A stretch of 64,000 bases of DNA from Chrysoperla carnea (lineage: Eukaryota > Arthropoda > Insecta > Neuroptera > Chrysopidae): positions 8,136,935-8,200,934 of the forward strand of contig NC_058338.1 in NCBI RefSeq assembly GCF_905475395.1, in the 5' to 3' direction. Below, one piece after another: positions 47,543 through 59,465 of the stretch. The position numbers were made by a program, and so were the translations under genes. Below the pieces are notes generated by a model that saw nothing but the letters and a program-made list of their open reading frames with translations, made no database searches and had not been told where the DNA came from. Position 1 is the stretch's first letter. Each line of letters begins with the position of its first letter.

Positions 47543-47636
47543 ACACAATAAAGTTAAAACAATGGTGACTTCGACTTAAAATAACTCGCCCATGCTTGCT
47601 TTAAATCAAACATTGTTGCCACTCTCATACATCCTT
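47543..47636 (+). mobile_element. Chimeric junction of two MITE ends
   Basis: 47543-47597 is the right end of the AAGCATGG family (…TCGACTTAAAATAACTCGCC, CATGCTT). It is joined within 2-3 bp to the right end of the AAGGATGTATG family (TTAAATCAAACATTGTTGCC … CTCATACATCCTT). Confidence 0.7.
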
Positions 47637-47938
47637 AAAAAATACAATTTTAACTCATCGAATCGAATTTCTGAATGTGAAATATTCCCTCTATATCAAT
47701 GTTCGTAAAGGTAATTAATAATTTTTTTTTTATTTCGATTTCACAAAACCTTCAAATAATTTATACACTTTTTATTTCATGATAATTAAGTAATTGAATT
47801 GATGTTTACTGAATCTAAATGGATTCATAAATTTAAATTTATTCTTATTATATAGGTAATTCCAAATAATACAGGTAATAACAATCTTGAAAACAGTCAT
47901 ATAATTACAATCGTATAACATTTATAGTCGTCATAATA

Positions 47939-48257
47939 TACAGAATGTTCGATTTACATCTAGGCATATAAATATCACGAGTATGACAGAGTACATGAGT
48001 TAAGCAATGCATCAAAGTAAGAGGTATTATAGGTGTTATATGAAATTGCGAAAGTGACTTGTATCGTCGCTTATCTGTTGTAGTTCATCTATTCAACTAA
48101 TAAACTACCATTCTCTAAGCGTCTTACAACTATCTCAACGCATATCGAAGCTTCAATATATTTATATAATCCTACTCACTTAAATGGATTGCTTAACGCA
48201 TGTATTCTGTCATACTCGTGATATTTTTATGCCTAGATGTAAATCGCACATTTTGTA
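47939..48257 (-). mobile_element. MITE with long TIRs and TA target (CAGAATGTTCG family)
   Basis: TA|CAGAATGTTCGATTTACATC to GATGTAAATCGCACATTTTG|TA, 319 bp. The arms share about 90 bp including 'CACGAGTATGACAGAGTACA' and GTTAAGCAATGCATC. Opposite inner orientation to the copy at 56690. Confidence 0.88.
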
Positions 48258-48939
48258 TATTGCAACAACAGCCAATGTGTTAATGTGTTAAGTACTATGT
48301 ACGGGTTATAACGACCAAGGACTAGTTCAAAACAAATCATTATGTGTTTATTGGGGGTCAACCTGGTTAATAATTCATTCCAATTATACATAAAAGAAGA
48401 TGAATCTTCAAATCAGATATTTTTTTTTGCAATGTTGTTTGCAATGTAAAGACAATTTTAAATTCCAGCTTTCGACCTCGGCAAACGACCGGGTCATTCC
48501 GAAAAATCATCATGTCCAAACTTTTCGGTATTAATTTTCATAACAATTATTTATTTATAACCATTTTCATAAGATTTTACCACAGTTCCTTTTCTCCTCT
48601 ATAAATACTTTTTATTTGCAGGCTCCCTCGTCTGATCCTTGGATTTGACTTTACTGAACAAGTTTTTCTTTTATTCCGTCAAAAAAATGTTAAAAATATT
48701 TGTTTAAAAAAAAAATTCAAGCTTCTTAGCATCGTCTAATCATTTTCGTATTTCACCAGAAGTTTTTTATATATTGTAATGATTTATCACATTAGAAATA
48801 TATATCCGATAAAAATTATGTCCTTATACGGGGAAATAAGGTTTATGATATATGAGATTAAAGTCTATTCTATAAAATTGAAGTGTGTAAGAATCAAATA
48901 ATACGTATAGTTAGTTCTAGCGAATTTTTTTGCTACTAT
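48258..48939. other. Intergenic DNA, nothing identified
   Basis: No supported gene or repeat. Confidence 0.5.
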
Positions 48940-49489
48940 TTTATACCCTGTATATATGAAATCTATATGAAGGTATACGAATTTTAGTCCCAAGTTTGTA
49001 ACGCTTAAAAATATTGATGATACGAGTAAATTTTTTGTATCTAGGAAAAACAGCAGATGAAAATATAAACACGATAACTCAAAAACGATAAATAATATTA
49101 AGCTGAAATTTACAGTGTGCTAAGGACATAAAAAGTGAGGTCTAGTTCGTAAATGAGCAACATAGGTCAATTGGTTCTTGGGTCTGTAGGACCCATCAGG
49201 ACCAAGTTAAATGTAAAAAATGTTCCTTATATAAAAATAAACAACTTTTGTTTGAAACATTTTTTGTTTACCCACGAAACAGAATTGTTTACCCACGTGG
49301 GCGCGAATTAGGTGCAAATTTTATAGTATATGTATTAATATGGGAATATCAGTTACAATGTGTGTGGCTATCAAAGAGTGGATATCTTTTTTTACTTACG
49401 AGTCGTCAAAAAACAAACGATAACGTAATGAACACTGTCTATACATGGTATTTCAACAATTAGCTCAGTCAATTGTTTGTTTTCCCTTT
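48940..49489 (-). repeat. R1 dispersed repeat, full-length copy
   Basis: TTTTATACCCTGTATATATG at the left (R1 3' end) through the core to 'CAATTAGCTCAGTCAATTGT' at the right. Length about 550 bp, defining the full element with 57238-57799. The 71-aa frame at 49248-49463 is a by-product. Confidence 0.8.
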
Positions 49490-51795
49490 TTTTTAGATTT
49501 ATTACGTAAGATACTAATTCAAGCACAAGCTCATTTTACACACATACAATTTTTCTAATAAATAATGTTTAATAATGTTTTTTATGTTATTAGTAAAAAG
49601 TAGATGATACATGCACTAAGGAGGTAATAAAAAGATAAAAAAGCAGTAAAACGTATCGGTTATCAGCAGAAACAGATAATTACTTTGATAACAATAGCCA
49701 AAAAATGCAACAAAAAATATCAAAAAGAAAAGAAAAAGTATCAATATCTTTTTTTTTGGAAAAAATTTGTATACGCTCATTTAGATACTTATTTTGATTT
49801 CAGATCTTGTCTTCTGTTCTCGCAAATTTTCAAATTAGAACGAAAAATGCATTGAAATCGACATCGAAACAAAGACTTATTACAGAAACAACAATTCTGT
49901 AAAAACTGTGTAAAGGCTATTCCGGGAAAATTATGGCCAGTTTAATCTTTTTACTGGGCGAACAATTCGTTTTCCATCGTTGTGGAAAACTTCGAAGGAA
50001 CTGTATGTATTGGAAGGTAAGGCGTGTATATCATCGTAGCGTGTGTTCAGCCAAGAACATGGCATATGATTTCTTTTTATAGCTTTTGTTTTAAGAGTTT
50101 CGTCTATATCAACACGCCTACAACGTTAGAACCCCTTAAAAATGATGCTTTTAGCGATACCACGCTATTGATTATCGACATTTATCTCTAACCACGTCGA
50201 AGAATACGAATCACCGACATCAAATGCATTTGATCTACCGAAAATCGATTTTTTTGCTTCAATTTTCTTTTTTATTATACCAATATGACTGTTTAGAAAA
50301 AAAGAAAAAAAAAGCAAGATTCTATTAGAAGAATAAAACAAAAACCGATAAATTAATTTTATTTTTTATTAAACAATTTTCATTTTTCTCCTGTGTTTTA
50401 TATTACCTCTACTATATCTATATTGATTGCTTATTCATAAAAATATTTTCTCATATCTTTCAATAATTTAATACCTTTATGGATTTTCCACTAGCATGTG
50501 TTGCATTTTTATTATTCAACGTTTGAAGATATCCAAGACAGTTTCTGTTCCATTCTGTTTCTCATTTCTCTTTCAAAGAAATAGCTTTAGGTTTTTTGGT
50601 ATTATTTGAATTTATGTTCCAGTACTTGCAAATATTTTCGAATATTGATTTAGAATTCTGAGAACGTATCCTCCTTTGCTTTCCATTCAGGTATTTGATG
50701 ATTACTGATTACTATTGATTTCATATGAATAACTATTGATTTCAGTGTCCTAAGTCTACAGCTTAATCAACTTCGCTATCGATGCTTGTTGAATATATAC
50801 CAAAAACTGGTATATATTATAAAAATGATCAATAAGTTTATTTCAAACTTTCTGCAAGTTAGTAACAACAATCTTCATGTAGTTGGCACAATCACATATG
50901 GACTAGACAAATCTTCTATTTAAAGCAAACAGAAAAAAATTTTCTTTCAATACATCGGTTCGCTTTATTTCCACGATTATATATTCCAACTAAGTACAAT
51001 TATATTTTCCATCAATGAAATGCATGAGTTTAAACTAAAATCAATTGATTTCGTAGAAGTAATGATTTTGTTTATTTTACTTCAGTGATTTTGTATCAAT
51101 GAATTAAATCCTATTCTATAGTAAATAAAAATACTTGTTCCAATCGTTAAGCAATTGTTTGAAAGTATTTTTATTTTATTTCAATATGAAACGACCAACT
51201 TCGGGATGAGGTTGTTATTATAATAATTCTTTATTCAGTGTATTTATAATACTTTACACTTGCTTAAAAGTTGCTTCTTTCAGCACCAAAATAATTGATT
51301 TTCTCGTTTCTAAAGTAATGCCCGGAAACCTCCCACTTCCTTATACATCAAATTTTGTTCCGTTGGTAATATCTTAACAATAAACGGATCCACGATTCGA
51401 AAGTTGTGTGATGGTTTTAACGTTATAAAAGAATATTCCCATAAATTATATTATATCGACAAATATTATTCCTGCCTTTTTTATTATAAAAATTTATAAT
51501 GTTGAAAAATTATTTCAATTATCCATTAACTGACGTTATTTTAAGTGAAGATTATACTATTTTTTTATATTTTATCTAATTAAAAAAGGGGTCAAGACTT
51601 TTTTTACCTTGGTATCTTACAAAAAAAATCTTTTAGCCTCTCTTTTGTTCACATTTTTATGGATTTTAATTTTTTGCTATGGAACTCTTTTGAAAATAAA
51701 ATTTTGCCCATGATACTCGCTGATATTGTAACTTTTTCTTGGTGAAATAGTTTTTAAAATCAGTTTAGTAGTTCATTAACAGGATCACTAGTTGA
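49490..51795. other. Long intergenic stretch, nothing identified
   Basis: About 2.3 kb with no supported gene, RNA or repeat family. Confidence 0.5.
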
Positions 51796-52010
51796 AGATA
51801 TCTGCAAATTTTTAACTGCCTATCTTTATAGTTTTGGAGAAATGGACACTAAAATTTAGCCCTGACGGGTAAACACTAACCAGTGATCTTTACGCGAAAA
51901 TGTTTCAAACAAAAGTTGTTTATTTGTGCATATTGAAAATTTTTTACATGTAATCTTTTGCTCGATTTCTAACGGTAAACAAGACGGATTCCTACTCGTC
52001 AATAAGGAAC
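51796..52010 (+). repeat. R1 variant, 3'-truncated
   Basis: TCTGCAAATTTTTAACTGCC, 'TATCTTTATAGTTTTGGAGA' and 'AAAATGTTTCAAACAAAAGT', as in 17888 and 29885. Ends after a degenerate CTAACGGTAAACAAGACGG. Confidence 0.65.
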
Positions 52011-52558
52011 GTTTTCCGCAAATTGAATTGAGTAAATTAAAATGTTTTTTAATTTAATTTTTTTTTTTTCGGTATTTAATAAGAATGTTCTGGCAACTTC
52101 ATACGTGATCGCACTGTTTTTATTAAATAGGATGACATTCTATTTAATTATTCATTTCATTTTCAGCTATAGTCCATCATCATATATTTTCACAAAAAAA
52201 TAGAATAATAAATGGAATAAATAATAAAATTACTTTCGTACTAACTTTTTTTTCATATTCATATTATTTTACTTATTTCATTGAATATACATCATATTCC
52301 ATTAAAATTGAAAAATTAATAAGATATTTTTTAAAAACAGAAATATGCTAAATATTTGTTGTTAAATATTTTATTTGTTAATGGTATTTTATATATATTT
52401 TTTCATTCTAATGGACTACTATGCAAGAGGCTTTAGAGGAAATTAAAAAAAAGAAAAAAAATGGGATAAATATTTTGTGGTAATTAAAATTTCTAATTGA
52501 TATTACATTGTGCATTAAATAATGCTATTCTGTTGTCTGTATGCCAACATAAATTATT
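52011..52558. other. AT-rich DNA, nothing identified
   Basis: No gene or known repeat. Confidence 0.5.
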
Positions 52559-53057
52559 ATACCATGTAGTATATGAAATATACATAGTATATTAAGTTTA
52601 GTGCCAAGTTTGTAACGCTTTAAAACATTGATGCTACGAACAAAATTTTGGTTTAGGTGTTCATAAAATCACCTAATTAGTCCATTTCAGGCTGTCCGTC
52701 CGTCCATCCGTCTGTCAACACGATAACTCAAAAACGAAAAATGATATCATGCTGAAATTTTTACAGCGCACTAAGGACGTAAAAAGTGAGGTCAAGTTTG
52801 TAAGTGAGCAACATGGGTCAATTGGATCTTGGGTCCGTAGGATCCATATTGTAAACCGTTAGAGATAGAACAAAAGTTTAAATGTAAAAAAAGTTCTTTA
52901 TAAAAAAAGAACGGAAAGGCAGACAGACGTACAACCGAAATTGATGAATATATGAACACTTATATCACAATTTTGTTCGTATCAATATTTTTAAGAGTTT
53001 TAAATTTGGGACTCAACTTCGTATACCTTGATATATATTTCATATACACAGGGTACA
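52559..53057. repeat. Two R1 pieces joined as an inverted pair
   Basis: 52559-52910 is R1 on the minus strand, tail to core. It is followed at once by 52912-53057, the R1 3' third on the plus strand (GACAGACGTACAACCGAAAT to ATATACACAGGGTA). The two R1 tails therefore face outward on both sides and the unit can fold back. Confidence 0.75.
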
Positions 53058-53165
53058 AATGTATATAAATACACTTTTGAAGATATCTACATAATTTGAC
53101 GTCATATTCAGAATTCAATTTAATATTTTTTTTTTTGGAATACGTTGCTTTCTTTTTTTAAAATT

Positions 53166-53902
53166 TTACAAAAGTTTATTAATAAATTTTTTCATATTAT
53201 AAAGCCAGAAAAAACGAAAATTGGTGAAAACTATAACGAACAGTGGCATTGAACATTTTTAAAAAGGGATATTTCTTTAATTTAAATTTCTCCTACTTTT
53301 CTATTGCTTTCAATTGTGTTATCATGACGTTTAAACGGTAAGCCAAATTTAATAGATAGATGGCATGCAAGTCACAACGGCCAAATGGGCTCAAAGAGCT
53401 ACGTAAAATGAGAAAAAAATAAGACATTTCCATGTTTTCAAAATGCATGCCGATGTAAAACAAGTAAGTTTCCATCATAAAAACACTCTGCGAAAATTGG
53501 CATGCGACCCTCATGACCAACGGTGGAGAACTTTTGTGATAATTCAACATTTACCTAAAATTTTTACGCAACCCTTTGATCCCATTTGGCCGTTGTTTGA
53601 ACTGCCTTATGTTACAAAGGCAGGGAATATAATATCACGAAAAACCACAAAATTTTTTGACAAAAGAAAAGCCACTTTCCTTATGACGTGCAAACGTGCA
53701 GCCTCAAATAACTTCTTTCATATTTTAGGGTTAATTATTAATTCTAAAAAAGGCATGCAGTAGAAAATGGGTGGAAAATGAGCGCACAAATATGACATGA
53801 ATGTTCTATGAACTATATATGTCAAACTAAAATTTCAAATTCTCCCAAATGTCCATTTTCCGGATTAAATATCGGTCTGTTACAAAAGTTTATTAATAAA
53901 TT
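53166..53902. other. About 690-bp segment flanked by a 23-bp direct repeat
   Basis: TTACAAAAGTTTATTAATAA plus ATT occurs at 53166-53188 and again, identical, at 53880-53902. The segment between is less AT-rich than its surroundings and has a 106-codon frame at 53443-53763 (+). I do not recognise its peptide. It could be a small insertion with a target duplication or a leftover of a larger element. Confidence 0.45.
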
Positions 53903-54553
53903 CTTTACAAAAAAATAAGACACTTCAAATTACATAGTAACCCCTATTTGTCGTGTCAAAAAATATTTTGTATCGTAACATCACATCGTATTTTTAATGT
54001 TGTTGTTGAACTGGGAGTAGAAAACAACGAATTCTTCTATGTATCTTTCATATTTTTGTATAAAAATTTTGTATTCTTCATAAACAAGTGGTTTATGTCC
54101 TTAGGGATCAAACGAGAAAGAAAATGAAGATAATGTAGGAGTGTTTTTTCCTTTTTTTTTTTTAAAAAACGGGTGCTTTTTTAAAGTTATATTGAAAACA
54201 AAATTAAACACATATACACATATAGACTATTGATTATGTTTAAAAAAAACAGGGCAATAAAGAACTGCGGAGTTCACGGGTTTTGATTGTAGGAATCTTA
54301 ATATCAAGAATGAATCGAAAATCTGTGAAAGCGTAACAACACGAAATCCTCTAACTTACAATGTGATATAATAATTACCTCACATGCATTTTTGAAATGA
54401 TTCTTTACATTTACATTAAAAAAAATAACTTTATCTATAAAAAAAAATTTCGGGAAATTTACGAAAATTTTATTACCTTCTGTAGTGAGTCGTCCAGAAA
54501 ATGAAAGTCTAGAATATGCAGTTTTGTGCATACCTTATTAATTTATATTAGAG
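53903..54553. other. Intergenic DNA, nothing identified
   Basis: No supported gene or repeat. Confidence 0.5.
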
Positions 54554-54982
54554 CTAGAGTGATACCCATCCGCTTTGCTGGGCTTAAAAGTAAAGATTGA
54601 TAAAGATTGCTCTCACTTATCCCCTTTCTAAAACACTCGAAATAATGATTTACACAGGTATAATAGCAATTATTCATTGAGTATATCAGAGAAGATGTCC
54701 GTGAAATATTTTATATTGACTTTTTACAAGAATCTGTAATTTATGACAATGTCAAATGACTACTTTTACAGAAATCTGTAATTTAAGGTAATGTCAAATT
54801 AAATTAATTTTTTTTCATTTTTTTTATTAATATATCTTTATAAATTATATCTCATGTGTTATTCTGAAGTATGAGCTATATTGCTGTACAGTTTCAATAA
54901 AAACCATTCGCTAGTTTTATCGTGAAAGCGTAACAAACAAACAAACAAACATGCTTACTTTCGCATTTATAATATATAGAGA
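54554..54982 (-). mobile_element. Non-autonomous Helitron, 'GCGAAAGTAAGCATG' family
   Basis: Minus strand A|TCTCTATATATTATAAATGC at 54982 to …GGGTATCACTCTAG at 54554. The base after CTAG is C instead of T, a likely later substitution. It aligns with 23796-24243 along its length. Confidence 0.83.
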
Positions 54983-55513
54983 TCGAGAACAATAACTGTT
55001 TGAAACATTTGTATGTTAGGTATAAACACGACAATGAAAAAAGGATATTTATGTAAAATTTCGACGATACAAAAACACACATATTGTATACCTGATTGAA
55101 TTAATTAACCAAAAACATTTTTTTGCATAAATTCAGAGAAAATTTTTGATAAAATGAGTTAATTAAAATGTTTTTCAAAAAACAATAAAAAGAAAAATCA
55201 GTTACATAATTAATTTCTTTATTTTTTTTTTTTCATAATAAAACAGAATAAATTTTTTCCCTTACAAAAGAATTTTTTTTTAAACATAATTTTACATACA
55301 AAATACATTAAAAGTAATGCCTTGTACTGATGATGATATAGCTATATTTGTATCTTGAATACAAAAAAATTTGATGTGAACGCCACACAACCTTTATATA
55401 AGATAACATGTACAGTTACAAATTTTTCAAAATTGAATCATTTTTGTTAAATCAAAAGACTTTAAACGTTAACTTTATAAACAAAGTAGACGTTACTCTT
55501 TACTTTCTTGACC
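54983..55513. other. Intergenic DNA, nothing identified
   Basis: No supported gene or repeat. Confidence 0.5.
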
Positions 55514-55798
55514 AAGCATGGGCAAACGTGACTTACAGAAGTCCCTCGGACTTCTAACTTAACATACGAGTAAGACAGTGGCAACCTAAAATACGGGTAA
55601 GACAGACAGACAACATTTTTTTTTCTACCTATCTCATTGCTGTTAGAGAAACTGAATAGGTAGAAGAGTCGTATACCCGTCTCCCTTCCTCCTGTATGAG
55701 CAATGCGGATTTGAATAAAGAGACACACAATAAAGTTTATGAAACACAATAAAGTTATAACAATGGTGACTTCGACTTAAAATAACTCGACCATGCTT
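55514..55798 (+). mobile_element. MITE-like element, AAGCATGG family, full copy
   Basis: AAGCATGGGC at the left mirrored by the right-end CCATGCTT; 285 bp. The right half recurs at 25038 (-) and 47543. Short imperfect TIRs; target duplication not clear. The 95-aa minus frame overlapping it is a by-product. Confidence 0.65.
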
Positions 55799-56689
55799 GT
55801 TCTTCACTCTCATTATCCCTGTTCATGTGTTGAGGCTTGCTTGGTGACTTTCAGCTTAGCTATTGCAGTCAACCTCAGAGCTCGCTTCTGGCTTTACGAT
55901 TTTACTCACTTAATATAATTCGGCTATTCAGATCTGTACGATCTAAATCGTTGAATTTTGTTTGTTAAAAATAGTATAATCTCTATGCATCATATGATTA
56001 TGACGTATGACTATGAGGGGACACAGGGAAACTCACTGGCAGTTTTATCTCTCTCTCATTCATCAAATCGCATCCACTTAGAGGCTAGCAGATCCCTCGC
56101 GTTCTCTATGTATAGAAACTCTTTGGATTCAAAACCATTCATAAATTAAGTTTATATTACCTTACCAAAATTTGAACATTAACATTAAATTTTTAATTAA
56201 ATGAACGATTAAAACGATTTCGATTGCTTAGAAAAAATTTTTGGACTTTGAACTAACTTTTAAGACATAAAAAAAAGTGAACAAATTTTTTTGGAAGTGT
56301 CTGTTATTTGAGGTGAGCGTTCAGTCAATTCGATCAAGATTGACGAAAAATTCATTGACGAGAGATTGACGAAAAACTTCTATTAATACAATTTGTGCAC
56401 ATAGAGGTGCAAACAAAAAAAATTACGTAAAGTAACACACACACAAAAAAATACAAAAACAACAGCACTAAAAAAATGTTAAAAGAAAAATCCTGTTTTC
56501 ATGGTGTAATCATCACTATCGCAACCTTATACATATTCATTGGCGTATATAAATGCAAAATTCATGGAGGGAAGAAACGAGAAATACAAAACGTATTAGA
56601 ATATTTTATATATAAGTCTAATAATAATATGAACAAAACTTGTCGAAGCATCATCGAAACTAGTGAATATACCTAGACACAACATTGTA
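55799..56689. other. Intergenic DNA, nothing identified
   Basis: No supported gene. Short frames at 55958-56149 and 56476-56676 have no recognisable domain; the second runs up to the MITE border. Confidence 0.45.
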
Positions 56690-57008
56690 TACAGAATGTT
56701 CGATTTACATCTAGGTATATAAATATCACGAGTATGCCAGAATACATGCGTTAAGCAATGCATCTAAGCGAGAGGTATTATATACATGTGTTGAAGCTTC
56801 GATATGCGTTGAGATAGTTGTAAGACGCTTGGAGAGTGGGAGTTTCTTAGCTGAATAGATGAACTACAACAGATAAGCCACTATACAAGTCACTTTTGCC
56901 ATTTTATATAACACCTATAATACCTCTTACTTGGATGTATTGCTAAACGCATGTACTCTGTAATACTCGTGATATTTATATGCCTAGATGTAAATCGAAC
57001 ATTCTGTA
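56690..57008 (+). mobile_element. MITE with long TIRs and TA target (CAGAATGTTCG family), best copy
   Basis: TA|CAGAATGTTCGATTTACATC to GATGTAAATCGAACATTCTG|TA, 319 bp. About 90-bp arms enclose a unique centre with 'TTGAAGCTTCGATATGCGTT' and 'GAACTACAACAGATAAGCC'. Confidence 0.9.
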
Positions 57009-57237
57009 TATTTTAAACAGTTATAATAAAAGAAAACACAATTTGTTGTATAAAAATACTCATGTGACTGGCATAAACTCTCTACTTTACAGACACGTCT
57101 AGCATGGTCATAATGGAACTCCCAAAGTAGGTACATTAAAAATCAGATTTATATTATTACTAGTGTGGTACTCGCCTCACTCGATCTTTTAGTGATATTA
57201 TTAGATTATCCGATATCGTAAAAATGAAAATGACTAA

Positions 57238-57799
57238 GAAACAAGTGAAAACCAACAACTGACTGAGTTAATTGTTGAAATACCATGTATAGACGGTGTT
57301 GAGTACCTACTCTATCACATTACACAAATACCTATACATGTCACACATATATAACTGATAATCCCATATTAATACATACTTTAAAATTTGCATTTAATGT
57401 GTGCCTTCATGAGTAAAGAGTGATGCTTACAAAAAAATGTTTAAAACAAAAGTTGTTTACTATTTGATAAGGTACATTTTTTACGTTTAAACTTTTGTTC
57501 TATCTCTAACGGTTTACAAGATGGGTCCTACAGACCCAAGACCTAATTGACCTATGTTGTTCATTTACGACCTTGACCTCACTTTTTACATCTTGAGTGC
57601 GCTGTAAATTTCAGCATGATATCATTTTTCGTTTTTGAGTTATCGTGTTGACAGACAGACCGGAAATAGACTAATTGTGATTTTATAAACACCCATACCA
57701 AAATTTTGTTCGTAGCATCAATATTTTTAAGCATTAAAAACTTGGGACTAAACTTAGTATACCTTGCATATTACATATATGCATGGTATAAAAATAAAA
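57238..57799 (+). repeat. R1 dispersed repeat, full-length reference copy
   Basis: From AAACAAGTGAAAACCAACAA to 'ATATATGCATGGTATAAAAA'. Blocks in order: GAAATACCATGTATAGAC, ACACATATATAACTGATAAT, AAACAAAAGTTGTTTAC, 'CTCTAACGGTTTACAAGATG', 'GGTCCTACAGACCCAAGACC', 'GAGTTATCGTGTTGACAGAC', 'AATATTTTTAAGCATTAAAA'. ATACCATGTATA near the start and a TATGCATGGTAT near the end are a short subterminal inverted pair. Confidence 0.82.
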
Positions 57800-58407
57800 C
57801 GCATTCTGGGTAAAAATGTAGTGTCAGTCACCCATTAGAGTTGGAATCACCCATAAAGAGATTGCGTGAAGTTCGCGCCAGACTTGTTTATATAAATTAT
57901 GTCGTACTAAAATCGATTTAAATATATTTTTTGATGTGATCAAGGTCAAAGTTGAAACTAAAAAATAATTTATTATTTTAGCCGAAATAATGTGACATTT
58001 TTTTGTTGTTTAGGCATGATAGTAAATAAAATAGATGGGTGGGTGGTGGCTATTTGTTTTCAAATTCATTCATTTCGTGTCACATTTATCTCAAATAGAA
58101 GGGAGTTAATACCTTTTGTCTTGTTAATGGAGTCCCCAAGTTTTTTTCAAAGATTCTTTTTTCTCAGTTGCTCGTTGATAAAATCGTATTAACTATATTA
58201 TACCTCTTGTCTTTGAGTATGAAGACGGTATTACATTTATGTTCCATTTAAAATATTTATAGGTATGATTTTGTAATCATGAATATATATTACGTTAGGC
58301 TGTTCTCCAAAGGTAAATAATATACACTGCAGCTAAAATTGATATAGGTAGTAGATTCATAGACGACGTTAACATGATATCTATAATAAACGCCCAAAAA
58401 TACTATT
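57800..58407. other. Intergenic DNA, nothing identified
   Basis: No supported gene or repeat. Confidence 0.5.
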
Positions 58408-58973
58408 AAGGATGTATGAGCATGGTAAAAGTATGAATAAAATTTTTCGATATCTGGCTTAATTTTCAAAATATCGAAAATTGAAAATTTTGTTTAATTA
58501 TTTAGCTTTCGATATTTCGAAAACCAAGACACATATCGAAAAATTTTATTCTTATTTTTCGTCTACATTCATGAAGTTATAACAAAATTCATCATCAAAG
58601 TTGAAAATAAGATAAAAATAATTTCAACTCTTAATCTACCCTGCTCTTACATCCCTTCTATGGACCGTGACACTTAGTTTTTTTCTTTTCTAATTCATTG
58701 CTAATATGTTTACTTTCTATTAAAAAGTTTTTTTTAAATTTGTTTTCATTCATTCCAAATGAAAATTATCAAAAACTTCCAAAATATGTCGTTTTTTGAG
58801 ACTCCTCCATAAGAGCCAATGTATTTTATATCGATTTTCAATGACTTTTGTCTTAAAAATTTGCACGGATAGCTAAGCTGAAATTTTAACCACATATTCT
58901 TTGAATAAAAGACTACCTACAAACAAATTTTGAGCCTTTAAATCAAACATTGTTGTCATGCTCATACATCCTT
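58408..58973 (-). mobile_element. MITE-like element with AAGGATGTATGAGCATG TIRs, copy 2
   Basis: AAGGATGTATGAGCATG to CATGCTCATACATCCTT, 566 bp. Inverted relative to 46586-47228, which is longer by about 80 bp at one arm. Confidence 0.85.
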
Positions 58974-59029
58974 AATTATTCGATTTGATCTAGTGCTAGA
59001 AAGGAGTAGTACTAATTTTGTACTAGTAT

Positions 59030-59465
59030 TAATTTTGACTCAAAAAGTAATAAAATCTGGTGCAATTGATGACTGGTCGAATAGTTTTTGAGATATGGAC
59101 TAAAATCGATCAAAATATTGCGATATCTCAGAAACTCTGCATCCAATGATTAAATTAACCAGATTTTTGTACTTCTTGGGTCAAAATTACCCCATCCACC
59201 AAGTTTCATCAAATTCCAAAACAAAATTTATTTTTGCGATTTTCTCGATTTTTTCAAAGGGGTACCCCTTAAATAAATTGCAAAAAATCGGGAAATTTTT
59301 TTATTTCTAATTTCTATATAACTCAGTATATAAGGCCATTTTGACCCAAAAAGTACAATAATCGGGTGCATTTGTTGACTGGTCGAATAGTTTTTGAGAT
59401 ACGGACTAAAATCCATCCAAATAGTGCGATATCTCAGAAACTCTGCATCCATCTGCTACTGTAAA
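59030..59465. repeat. Sat1 satellite, one full monomer plus flanking partial units
   Basis: Centre GGGGTACCCC at 59259-59268. Outer arms carry 'GACTGGTCGAATAGTTTTTG' and 'GCGATATCTCAGAAACTCTG' on both sides, so parts of the neighbouring units are present. It is of the 38-kb variant. Confidence 0.85.

Noticed and set aside
53443..53763. 106-aa frame as a conserved gene
   Set aside because: No recognisable domain, no splice or promoter evidence, and it sits inside a segment with direct-repeat borders. Kept only as an open question.
55462..55749. 95-aa minus-strand frame
   Set aside because: It overlaps the AAGCATGG MITE and shows no protein-like conservation or domain.
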